DNA of 64,000 nt from Closterium sp. NIES-65 (lineage: Eukaryota; Streptophyta; Zygnematophyceae; Desmidiales; Closteriaceae): contig CANXME010002008.1 in assembly GCA_948144175.1 (NCBI GenBank), positions 310,001 to 374,000 of the forward strand, written 5' to 3'. The notes under the pieces were generated by a model. It saw only the letters and a list, made by a program, of their open reading frames with translations. It was not told where the DNA came from and did not search any database. The translations under genes were made by a program, and so were the position numbers. Below are positions 1 to 9,974 of this stretch, one piece after another; positions within the stretch are counted from its first letter, which is position 1; each line of letters opens with the position of its first letter.

Positions 1-3000
1 TGAGCCAGCGAAGCTCCTGGGCAGCCATGGCCGTGGCGTAGATCTCAGCCTCACAGCTGGAGCTAAGAACCGAAGACGAGCGAGTAGAGCGCCAAGAGAC
101 AGAGCCAGAGCCAAGACTGAAGGTGTAACCCTGAGACGACCTCTGAGTAGCCTGGTCGTCAGCCCAAGAAGCGTCTGAGTGCCCAGTGAGCACAGGCCGC
201 TCACGCCCTCCAAGCACTAGCCCCATGCCCGACGTACTGCACAAGTAGCGCAACACCCTCTTAGCTGCATCCATGTGCTCCTTCCGGTGACGGCCGGGAG
301 CAACATAGCGTGCTAAGATGCTGAGAGGGTATGCGAGGTCAGGTCGAGTGCAGGTCATCAGGTACATGAGGCAACCCACAAGCTCTGGATACGGACCACT
401 CGACTCTACGGACTCATCCGAAGGCAGAGCTGAGAGCGAGTGTCCCGTAGGCAGAGGAGTGGACTGAGGCGAGGAGTATGTGAAGCCGAAGCGCTGAAGG
501 ACCTGCTGCACCATGTGTGACTGAGTCAGGGTAATGGTGCGGCGTGCTCTGTCCCGGGTGATCCGTAAGCCAAGATAGCTTGTCAGTTCACCCAGGTCTG
601 TGCACGTGTGTCTCTTCTGCAGCTCGGACTTCACGTGGGCGAGTGCGGCAGTGTCCGCAGTGGCAAAGACCAAGTCGTCGACGTACACGAGGATGTAGAA
701 CGGCGGCAGCGAGGTGTCGGTGCGCAGAAACAGCGACGGGTCAGCAGTAGAAGGAGCAAACCCAAGAGCCGCAAGTGTAGTCCTCAGTGTGTCGTGCCAC
801 TCACGCGGCGCCTGGCGGAGACCGTAGACTGGCCGCCGGAGGCTCCACTGGGTACCAGGAGGGAACGACCCAGTGAAGCCAGGTGGGCGACGCAGCCAGA
901 TCTCCTCGTGCAGGCGGCCCTGCAGGAAAGCAGTGCTGAAGTCAAGAGAGTGTAGCTCGTAGTCACGCTGAGCAGCGATGTGCAGTAGAACCCGAAGAGT
1001 GGTCATCTTCGGGGTCGGGGAGAAGGTCTGAAAGAAGTCAACTCCCTCTCGCTGACTGAAGCCACGAGCCACGTAACGCGCCTTGAAGACAGGCGAAGAA
1101 CCCGGCGGCCGCTTCACCCTGAAGATCCACATGCCACTGACGATGTTCGCCCCAGGAGGGGGGACAGCGTCAACGTAGGTGCCTGTGGACTTCCAGGAAG
1201 CCATCTCTGCGTCCATGGCTGACTGCCACTGAGAGGAGTAGGGACCGGCCATCGCCTCTGCGTAAGAGCGTGGGGTCGGGATGTCTAGAGCATCCGGGTC
1301 TCCCTCAGGGGCAACAAGCATGGACACGAGATGGGGCAAAGCGGCGGCAAAGCACTGGAACTCCTCCTGCCTGTCCTCAAGGACGTCCGTGCCAAGAGCA
1401 CAGTCACCCCCGACGGACGGAGGACAGGCAGACGCAGACGCAGCAGACGCAGACTCAGCAGACTCAGCAACAAGACTGGCAGCGTAGTCCAGATGACACG
1501 CAGCAGCAAAGTCGACCAGCTCAGCAACTAGGGCAGACGCAGCAGCGGACTCAAAGGAAGGGTCAGTGACAAGAGAAGCAAGAAGACGCGTGACAGTAGG
1601 ACTGGCAGCACGGCGAGAGTCCGACTCCGGGTCGGCAAGTGTAGGAAGAGAAGACTGAGGAGGAGAAGGCAAAGGGGCACGCAGAGGAGCAGTGGACGGA
1701 CGCAGAGACATCTGGTGTGTGCCAGGGACAGGAGGAGGACGCTGACGCGAACTGCGACCACTAGAGCGAGCAGCTCGGACTGGCGACGCAGGGCGGGACG
1801 CAGGCTCACGACGCTCAGCAAGACCTCCAGTAGGACCAGCGTAGGGAGAAGGAGAAGGCAGGGGAGAGGCGGGCTGTAACTGTGACTGTGACGGGACAGG
1901 CTGCGGACACTCTACGGGAGGAGAAGGACCAGTGGAAGGCGGGAGACCAAGAACCTGCTGAAGGAGCGGAACGAAGTACGGCCGAGGCCGCGCAGCACCG
2001 CCAGAGACAGCAGGGACAGCACCAACACCTCCAGAGGCAGCACCAGCACCAGTAGCAGCTCCAACTCCAGCACCACCAGCAGCTGCAGAAGTACCCGCAG
2101 TAGGACCGACAGTCGTAGCCTCAGCGCCAGCACCCGCAGCAGCTCCAGCTCCAGAGGCACCCCCGGGCCCGGCAGCTCCAGTGAACTCAGTACGAGCACC
2201 TCCGGGACCCGTGGCACCAGCTCCCTCGGCAGCAACGGAACCTCCAGCACCCGCAGTACCCCCGGCTCCAGCAGCTCGCCTCCAGCGCCGGGCAAACCAC
2301 TCACGCAGCTCCAGAGGAGAGAGCGGCTCGCGGCGCGAAGAACGGTCTGGAGAACCACCAGGAACAGAAGCAGCAGGCGCAGCACTCCCAGACGCAGAAC
2401 CCCCAGGCTCAGCACCCCCAGGCACAGCACCCCCAGGCTCAGCACCCCCAGGCTCAGCACCCCCAGTCTCAGCACCCCCAGGCTCAGTACCCCCAGGCTC
2501 AGCACCCCCAGGCTCAGCACCCCCAGTCTCAGCACCCCCAGGCTCAGCACCCCCAGTCTCAGCACCCCCAGTCTCAGCACCCCGAGGCTCCGCACCCGCA
2601 GCAGCACCAGAGTCACCAGTCACCTCGACAGGCTCGACCGCGTCTACCTGAGACACACCTGAAGGGGCAGGACCCTGAGGGGGGAGGGGGTCTACCGGGG
2701 GGGGACCTGGGACCAGGAAGAGGGGCAGGGGGGGGAGGGACGGAGTACGGTAGGGGAAGAGCCGGTAGAAGGGAACCGACTCGTCGAACGTGACGTCCTG
2801 GGAGGACAGAACACGACGAGAAGTGGGGTGGTAAAACTGCCACCCAGGTGCGTCAGGGGGGAAACCCAGGAAGACGCAAGGAGCAGCACGAGGGGACAGC
2901 TTGTCCGCAGACAAGTCGCGGACAAACGCCCGAGATCCCCAGACACGGAACGCCGACGCATCGCCAACCTTCCCCGTCCACAGCAAAGCTGGGGAGGTCT

Positions 3001-4114
3001 CCGGTCTGGAGACCCTGGGCTGAAGGTTGATCTGATGTGCGGCGTACCGAACCGCAAACGGCCACAGAAAATGGGGGGCAGCCGCATGCACCATGGACGT
3101 ACAGGCGACGTCCATGACAATGCCGATGCGGCGCTCAAAAATCCCATTCTGCTGTGGAGAGTCCGGAAGCGTGAAGGTCTGGCGGATGCCTCGTGCCTGA
3201 CAGTAGGCTCGCAGAAGGCCGGAGGAGAACTCTCCGCCTCTTTCCGAGTGCAGACGCAACACAGGAAAGTCCGAGCCGAAGCTCCGCCTGAGCTGGAGAC
3301 GAGCTGCGCGGATCCAGTCGATCAACACCTCAGTGACCTCACCCTTGCTGCGCAAGGGGAAGACTGTGGTGTAACGCGAGTAGTCGTCAACCACCAGCAG
3401 GAAGTAGCGCTCGTGACCCTGTCCACGGACGCGGGCTGGGCCCCACACGTCCATGTGAAGCGTCTGCATCGGGGCCTCCGTCGGAGGAAACGAGGAGGAG
3501 TGAGGGGTAGCCCGCAGGCGACCCTCGACACAGGGGACACAGGGAGGGCCAGGCCCCTGAGGAAGGGGAGGGAGGGACCGGGGAAGGCCAGAGACAAGAA
3601 GGCGAGAGGCCATGCCCCGGAGACGAGGCAGGGAAGGGTGACCCATCCTGTGGTGCCACAGGAGGGTCTCGTGGGACACGAGGCGACACGAGCAGGGGGC
3701 AGACTCAGGACCAGACCTGGACGCTGCAGCAAACACCTGACCCGACGCAGCTACCTGACCAGACGCAGGAGGAGGAGACGGAACAGTGAGTGTGTACAGG
3801 CTCGACCCCGGCCCACGTGTGAACGTGGTCAAGTGTCGACCCGTGTCCGCGTCCGTGCAGTGGGTGTCCCGTCGGCGTGCAGGGGTGAACTGGTCGACCC
3901 CTGCATCCTGTAGGTCAGCACCCGCCACCAAGTTCGTAGAGAACGAGGGGAGGTAGAGACCGGACAGGGCGCCAGACGGGACCGCAGGGCACGGCAGGAC
4001 AGTGGAGTAGCGAGCCAGAACAGGACCCCCAGAGGGGTCCGCCAGGGAGACCGCCACTGGCCGACTAAGCGGCGTGAGTGTGGTGCGGTCTCGAAAGAAG
4101 GAGCGAGACGCCCC
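1..4114 (-). pseudogene. pol: copia pol: integrase, reverse transcriptase, partial RNase H
   Basis: The frame is open from the stop at 4117-4115 to the window edge, about 1371 codons. The GAG-pre-integrase zinc site is visible (HHRMGH near 3650 and CVPC near 3535). The integrase core has the first Asp in HMDVWGP (3451-3449), but the second position reads LHSERGGEF, with Glu at 3244-3242 where this family has Asp. The third acid is in the NGIFERRIG segment (3136-3134), with 35 residues between the last two. A Pro/Gly/Ala linker with a 15-bp repeat follows. Reverse transcriptase carries KARYVARGFSQREG, the D-F-STAFLQG catalytic segment and YVDD (685-674). RNase H begins with GHSDASWADD. With the upstream protease stop and the integrase substitution this copy is probably dead. 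Confidence 0.9.
2398..2592 (-). repeat. 15-bp tandem repeat in pol linker
   Basis: About thirteen near-identical 15-bp units (reading ...CAGCACCCCCAGGCT... on plus) encode alternating GGAEP/GGAET/GGAVP pentapeptides between integrase and reverse transcriptase. Unit length is a multiple of three, so the frame survives copy-number change. Confidence 0.85.
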
Positions 4115-5696
4115 TTAGTCAAGAGTGAAGGTGAGAGAGGGCGGAGCCGACGCAGTACCTGAGAGAGCAGACTCACCAGCACCTGAGGACACAGACTCAC
4201 TGGCACCTAGAGCGACAGCCTCACCAGCACCTGGAGCAGCAGCCTCAACAGCACTTAGAGCCGCAGTACCAATGCCCGGGTCGGGCGGGAAACACCGGTA
4301 ACAGTCACCCTCCTCACTAATGGTCACAGCATACATGGCAGCAAGAATAGCATCAAAGTCAAGATCAAAGATAGCTACTCCTGCCCTAGACAGCTGGTCC
4401 CAGCGAGGGATCTCAGAGGCGTCAGGAAACTGGCAGCGCGAAGCGTCAGTCAGGCGGCCGAAGCAGCGCAGGGCGGGGTGTGGACCACCACACGGCTCAC
4501 CCGCACGGTCGCCCGTGCGCAAGACGTAGGTGCACGGACCAGTACCCCCACCCCTCTGACGTGCAGCGTACCACTCACGGAGCTGCTGCGGGGAGAGGGT
4601 CTCCTGACCACGCTGCTGCCGCTGCTGTTGGCGCTGACCGCCACCGGAGCCACTCCTCTGCGACGAGCCACGACCTCCTCCGCCGCCTCCTCCGCCGCCG
4701 CCGCCACCACCTCCGCTGCCACCGCCACTCCCACCGTCGCTGCCGCCACCGCCGCCTCCGCCTCCACTCCCACCACCACCGCCGCTGCCACCCCCGCCTC
4801 CACTGCCGTCGCTGACACCTCCACTCCCGACACCACTCCCGCTACCACCCCCACCTCCTCCGGTGCCTCCACCGCCGCTCCCACCGCCCTCGCCGCCTCC
4901 ACCACCGCTCCTGCCCCCTTTGCCCTTGCCAGAGCGACGTCTCCCACTGGGGGCAGACGCCGCACGGACTGACTCAAAACCAACTAGGTCGGCCGTAGCA
5001 GCAGAGGCGACAGAGGGCAGGAGGGGGGAGGGGGAACACCCCTCAAAGATGGGGGTGCGCGGGTCACCACGAGAGGCCCCTACAGCGAGAATGCTCTTCT
5101 CGGCTGCTAGGAGGGACTTCTCGAGGAGGTTAACAGTGAGAGTGGTGGGGCAGACTGAGAGTAAGTCGTCCCTGACTCCGCGGAGGGAGTCAGGGAGGCG
5201 GGTGACAATGTAGTAGAGAGTGAAGTACTGGGGGGGGGGGTTCTTGGCGCAGAACTCAGCAGGCAGCGCGGAAGCGAGCGTCACTAGTGCGCAGGTGGGT
5301 AATGAGGTTGGCGACTGTGGCAAAAGAAGCAAGGTCGGGAAAGAGGTACGGTAGCATGAGGCGGCTCAGTGCAGCAGTGGCAGGGGTGGAGTAGCGTGCA
5401 ATAACGGCGTCGTACAAGGTCTGAGCACTCTTGTACGACCCAAAGTGTGCACGCTCAGAGGGAGGGAGGTGGCGACGCACAGCAAGACGTGCAGCAGCAT
5501 CGCGTGTGGCCCACTGTGAGCGAACAGTGGCATCCTCAGTAGCAGCAGGGGCGGGAGAGGCACCAGAAGTGAGATCAAAGAGAGAGAGGCCGTCAGCTCT
5601 GTCGCACTGTAGGAAAAGCAGCAGGTCGTCTACCCACACGTCAAAGTCGATGGTACTGCCCTCAGCGTCGAAGGTGAGGACACTGGGGGTAGCCAT
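4115..5696 (-). pseudogene. gag: copia gag and start of protease, frameshifted and stopped
   Basis: Gag starts at the ATG 5696-5694 (MATPSV...), the usual opening of this family. The first frame runs to a TGA at 5258-5256; the homologous sequence continues one frame over (LPAEFCAKN...), so a single-base change near 5262 breaks it. The second part holds a Gly/Ser-rich tract (about 4620-4930), a Cys/His cluster spaced C-x13-C-x3-H-x4-C, unlike the classic CCHC knuckle, and ends TFTLD followed by TAA. That stop directly follows the Asp of the expected D-[S/T]-G aspartic-protease motif; the next residues (G-A-S-R-S-F-F-R-D) remain in frame beyond it. Loss of this codon would separate Gag from protease, integrase and reverse transcriptase. 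Confidence 0.85.
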
Positions 5697-5756
5697 GACA
5701 GCAGTGGGGTAAGGGCAGTGCGCAGAGTAAAGCTCAGTGCTCACCAGACAGGGCAG

Positions 5757-6425
5757 TGCAGGCGGCTCGGGCGGCTCGGGCGGCTCGGGCGGCTCGAGCG
5801 GCTCGGGCGGCTCGGCGGGTCGGCTGCTGGGCGGCTCGGGCGGCTCGGCGGCTCGGGCGGCTCGGGCGGCTCAGCTGCTGGGGCGGCTCGGCTGCTGGGG
5901 CGGCTCGGCTGCTGGGGCGGCTCGGTTGCTGGGGCGGCTCGGCTGCTGGGGCGGCTCGGTTGCTGGGGCGGCGCAGTTGCTGGGGCGGCGGGGCCGGGAG
6001 ATGCAGCTGCGGGGTCGTTAGGGGTAGTGGCGGGGCCGGTAGGTGAAGCGGCGGGGCCGTCAGGTACAGCAGCGGGGCCGGCAGGTGAGACGGCGGGGCC
6101 TGAAGGTGCAGCAGCGGGGCCGTCAGGGGTAGCGGCGGGGCCGGTAGGTGCAGTGGCGGGGCCGTCAGAGGGGACGGCGGGGCCGTTAGGTGCAGCAGCG
6201 GGGCCGTCAGAGGGGACGGCGGGGCCGTCAGGTGCAGCGGCGGGGCCGTCTGAAGCAGCGGCGGGGCCGGCAGAGGGGACAGCGGGGCCGTCGGGTGCAG
6301 CGGCGGGGCCGGCAGAGGGGACGGCGGGGCCGTCAAGCGCAGCGGCGGGGCCGGCAGAGGGGACGGCGGGGCCGTCAAGCGCAGCGGAGGGGCCGGTAGA
6401 GGGGACGGCGGGGCCGTCGCAGGCG
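5757..6425. repeat. GC-rich tandem repeats in the retrotransposon leader
   Basis: Between LTR and gag. The first part (about 5757-5990) is built from 9-bp GGCGGCTCG and 18-bp units with GCTGCTGGGGC; the second (about 6020-6425) from ~30-bp units around GCGGGGCCGTCAGGTGCAGC. The minus strand is open for 287 codons (6597-5734, Pro/Ala/Leu-rich), which looks like a consequence of the repeat rather than a recognised protein. Similar arrays on the plus strand are shadows. Confidence 0.75.
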
Positions 6426-6692
6426 ATCGCGGGGCCGTCAGCGACGGCGCCGGCGTCGCGAGGGTCAGAGGGGGGGGCGGCGCGCGACTGGAGGGCGGCA
6501 CGCGCGACGCGGCGCGGCCGTCTAGGGGCGGCGCGACGAGGCCGCGTAGGTGGCGCGTCAGAAATTCGCGGGCGGCTCGACGCGATCGGGCCGCCAAAGG
6601 AAAAAAAAAGGCCCAGCGCGACTCGGGCTAGGGCAGAGCGCGCTCCGGGCAGGACGGAATAGTAGGTGGGCCCTAGGAACAGTTCCCACTAG

Positions 6693-6710
6693 GGAACCTG
6701 CTCGATACCA
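6693..6710 (-). other. primer-binding site, initiator tRNA-Met type
   Basis: Immediately inside the LTR edge the minus strand reads TGGTATCGAGCAGGTTCC. It starts like the TGGTATC(A)GAGC site complementary to the 3' end of plant initiator tRNA-Met that copia elements use. Its junction with ...CTCAACA fixes the inner LTR boundary. Confidence 0.75.
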
Positions 6711-6855
6711 TGTTGAGATAGAGGCGAGGAATGAGTGCACTATGAAATGAAACAAGTACAAGTACCAACCCTAATTGGGTTGTACCCCCTATGGGCTACC
6801 CTACTACAGCCTAAATATATGCATCAGTAATATAATCATCTGACACCTTCTAATG
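6711..6855 (-). repeat. 5' LTR of the copia element
   Basis: The inner end is clear (minus ...TATCTCAACA next to the primer-binding site). The outer end is inferred near 6855, where the minus strand reads ATTAGAAGGTGTCAG; the terminal TG appears altered. The LTR would be only ~145 bp. It contains an AT-rich segment (minus GCATATATTTAGG near 6815) suited to a TATA box. The second LTR is outside the window, so length is not confirmed. Confidence 0.55.
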
Positions 6856-6990
6856 GTAGAATTCAAGCCAATATAAGGGGTGGCATGGCATGATGGCAGA
6901 CCAGGCCATGCATCTGTGGTACAGTCTTGCAATGTTCTTTACATTCCTACTGTTTACAGTGCTCACACCCCAGCTTTTACGATTGCTTCT

Positions 6991-8135
6991 TCAACTTCCC
7001 GCAAAGTGCGTAGTTGTTGTTTGGATGAGACAACACCAACCAGCCAGTTGACGCTTCCTGTATACGTTGTTTGATAAAACTTCGAACAGCAGCCTTCGAC
7101 CCTGGGCCCTCACTAGTGTAGCTGGTGAAGCTGTAGCGCTTGCGCCGACCAATCTGGTAGTCGTGGCGTTCGTCCAGTCACTATTTGCCTCATACTTGCC
7201 AGCAAGGCAAGACAAGACGGTGTCCAAAGATGGCCTGGCCCCTTCAGAGCGGATGTTCTTGATATGCATGTTGTACACAACATAGAAGGCACTTGCAGAG
7301 GCCCTGTCACCAAGGGAGATTATGAGGGAGAGGAGCACCGCTGTAGAATTCATGACCCCTCACATGATATATGTGTAAGAGTGGAAGAATACACCACGTT
7401 CTCACACTTACATGAAATTTAATGCACGAATTTTGAAACTCGTTCAATCTGCATTTAGTTAACTGGGGAAGAAAAATATGAACAAACTGCTGTCAGGACT
7501 TGCAGGGATACACTGAATTATGGTTACAGAACAGAGAGCTTACTTGACACCCTTCAAAACCACTCTTCCATTTGCTCCCCGGTCGCCTACCACTTTTCCG
7601 TTGCTACGAGTAGGAGTGAGCCTGGCCGCATAGCCCACTGGAAAGAGAATGGGGGTGCAATAACCAAGGAAAGCATCACAAAAGTTAAGAAAACAATCAA
7701 AGTACTTTCGAGGAAGCATTGATGTGCTCTGGCGCTTTTTTAGAGTTCAGAAAGACACTAGGCACAATGGGAGCACTTACGGAACGCCTTTCCTTTCACC
7801 ACCCGAGTTGAGGATGCGACAGACAGCGACGCGCCTGGGAGTAATCCTGCGAGGGACGCTGAAGGTGACGTTTGGGGTATCGCTGGGAGCGATGACTTTG
7901 CAGACGTTGCACCCGCCGCGACGAGCGTTACAACTGCACACGGCACAGAGCACCACCCGATCATGCCAAAACGAGCTGAGTCAGAAGGGGTTTGACCGGC
8001 AAAGCCATGGATGCATTTCGCGAACGACGTCAATCGGCGCTCATATATTAGTACCCCAAAAAACGCAGTGCGCTCCATGATAAGAGAGGCGGAGAGACGA
8101 GCCGTTGATAACATTACGAGTGGCCGTAAAAACAT
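6991..8135 (-). CDS. unrecognised three-exon gene, 253 aa
   Basis: Joining 8135-7781, 7637-7544 and 7303-6991 gives 762 nt that close in frame. Donors are GTAAGT and GTAAGC; acceptors are TCTCTTTCCAG and CCCTTGGTGACAG. Exon 3 reads convincingly (ASASAFYVVYNMHIKNIRSE...). The N-terminus is Ala/Ser-rich and could be a targeting peptide; ATGs at 8114, 8078 and 7964 are alternatives. A second acceptor at 7621 would instead fit another exon-1 frame containing CNVCKVIAPSDTPNVTF with strong C-ending codons, so the first exon's frame is not settled. I do not recognise the family. It lies tail-on to the retrotransposon LTR. Confidence 0.45.
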
Positions 8136-9974
8136 TCAGGTTTCACAAGAGGCGGGGCGGGACTAGATAACGCGTTGCTCAGAACAACCAAGTTTGCTGC
8201 TAGAAGTCATGCGGGTGGTGCTCCTAGGGGTAGTTGGTGATACCTTAGACGGATCGTCTCGTCGTCGACCCGCCATTGAAAACATTCACGTGATGCGGGA
8301 TAGGTCATCCAGACAGCACACGCGCAAGGACAGGCGACTCGCTCCGTACATGTCCAAGCGGACAGCGGGAGGACGTATATGTTCACATCTGGACAGGTGT
8401 CTGCTTTCCTATTTCTGACGTGTACGGAGTCGTTTAACATCATCTCAGTCCAGAAGCGTACGTGGAGGGCTCCTGTAACGCATCTCCCGCCAACAGAAGG
8501 ATTCGAACGCGAGCGTACGGAGGCGAATTTCTCGGACCAGTCCGAGCTGACGAAGCGAAGCGAGATGTAGTGGATCCGTTAGTGACGTTTTACTTGCAAA
8601 ACAGAGTAGCTTTGATGACTGGTAGGCTGGAAACTTGGCTGGAAAAGCTCAACAGAGCTGCTGGACTTGGCTTGATGAGAGAAAACTTCACTATGAACAA
8701 GGTTAATAAGCCCACTAAAGCACAACTTGTTAAGCATTACAAACATGCAGATTGATAGCTCAAACCAGGCTGCTAGACAAGGCAAATTCCTTGGGAACTT
8801 GGGCACAATTCAGATTCTATGATCCTTGAGTGACTTGAGAGCCACATGAGGTGCATGAATAAGAAATCTCTGGAATGTACTGTTATAGCTGATTCTGTTT
8901 TGTAGAAACTTGTAGAAACTGTCGACCCTTCTGTTTGAGAGCAATCCCGAACTGTATCGAGTCTTCGGCTGCAATCTGATTTGCTGCGGAAGTTTCTGAA
9001 TTTTCGCGAAGCCTTCAATCCGTCGCCGACATTCTTGCTGCTCCTTGTGTGCAAAGGGCTGGGGCGGCAGAGACTCGATTCTCCAACAGTTTTTGCGAAG
9101 TCGAGTTGGCAGGCGTGGCGATCTCGGGGACGTGTTCGCGAAGTTGAGCTGGCAGTTGATGCGATATTAAACCGCGGTCTCAAGTTCCTCCAGCATCAAA
9201 GTTCCCCCCACCAGGCCGATTTTTTCAAAGCTGACCACCGAGCCTCATTTTGGCGAGCGACTGGGGTCGCCGGGTTCGTATGTAAGGTATCCAATCGAAG
9301 CGAATTCGCCTCCAATGAAATTCGCGCCACTGCTCGCATACGGATGGCTCGACGACGAATGTCAGGCAAAACACAAACGGCCAAGCCTGACGGTCACGCC
9401 TGCCCAAAAGATTTCCCGCTTGACCTAAACCGAACACAATCCAGCCTCATCGACTTTACAGCAAGCCAACCTCGCCATCCCTCATCTAATGGTTCCCTAT
9501 CGGGCAGCGGGCGAAATGTATTTTGAGGTCGATCTGCTTGAAGCAGTCGTTTGAGTTGAGAGTGAAGTGTCAAAACTGAGCAAACGTGGCAGGTGCGGTA
9601 ATGTCGGACAATGACGGACAAAGCAGTCATATCGACCGTGGCCGGTTGGAGTCATCGTGGGGAAACTCAGACCGCGTGAGGGAGCATTCAAATGTGAAGT
9701 AATGCCACGTCAACACATACGAGTCGCGTGAAGAAACTTCTGCTGGTGGGAACTAAAGAATGCGCCCTTAGTGACATAATTCTCGAGTTTCGTTGACCAT
9801 TTCCGCAGAGAACAGCTCGTTGCAGGCCCACTCCCACCGCTTTATAATCCCTTTCCGAAGTGACAATCAATAAATGATTGTGGAAAGGCACATGATACAC
9901 CACATCAAATCGTACTCATCAATTTAACACAGCGTTTTTTAGTACATCTTGCTTACAATACAATAATTGGTTTT
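8136..9974. other. intergenic, no gene supported
   Basis: Several ORFs of 60-180 codons exist on both strands (longest 8981-9526 plus) but none has splice-compatible partners or a recognisable motif. No tandem arrays or clear inverted repeats were seen. Confidence 0.5.

Larger units (their letters stand above)
1..6855 (-). mobile_element. Ty1/copia LTR retrotransposon, decayed, 3' part beyond the left edge
   Basis: Read on the minus strand the order is LTR (6855-6711), primer-binding site (6710-6693), a GC-rich repetitive leader, gag from 5696, then protease, integrase, reverse transcriptase and RNase H in one frame running off position 1. Integrase before reverse transcriptase defines Ty1/copia. 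RNase H is cut after the SCEAEI segment, so the 3' LTR and target duplication are outside the window. Three lesions are visible: a gag frameshift near 5262, a stop codon in the protease active site at 4117-4115, and Glu in place of the second catalytic Asp of integrase. The copy should be non-autonomous. No host gene is interrupted as far as can be seen. Confidence 0.93.

Noticed and set aside
2181..3913. Plus-strand ORFs of 156 and 361 codons
   Set aside because: Antisense to the copia integrase and linker, which has clear motifs on the minus strand.
5256..5332. Programmed ribosomal frameshift in copia gag
   Set aside because: Copia elements normally have one ORF, no slippery heptamer is evident at the switch, and the element has other lesions; a mutation is simpler.
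8981..9526. 181-codon plus-strand ORF
   Set aside because: No recognisable motif, no splice partners and comparable ORFs on the other strand; not supported as a gene.
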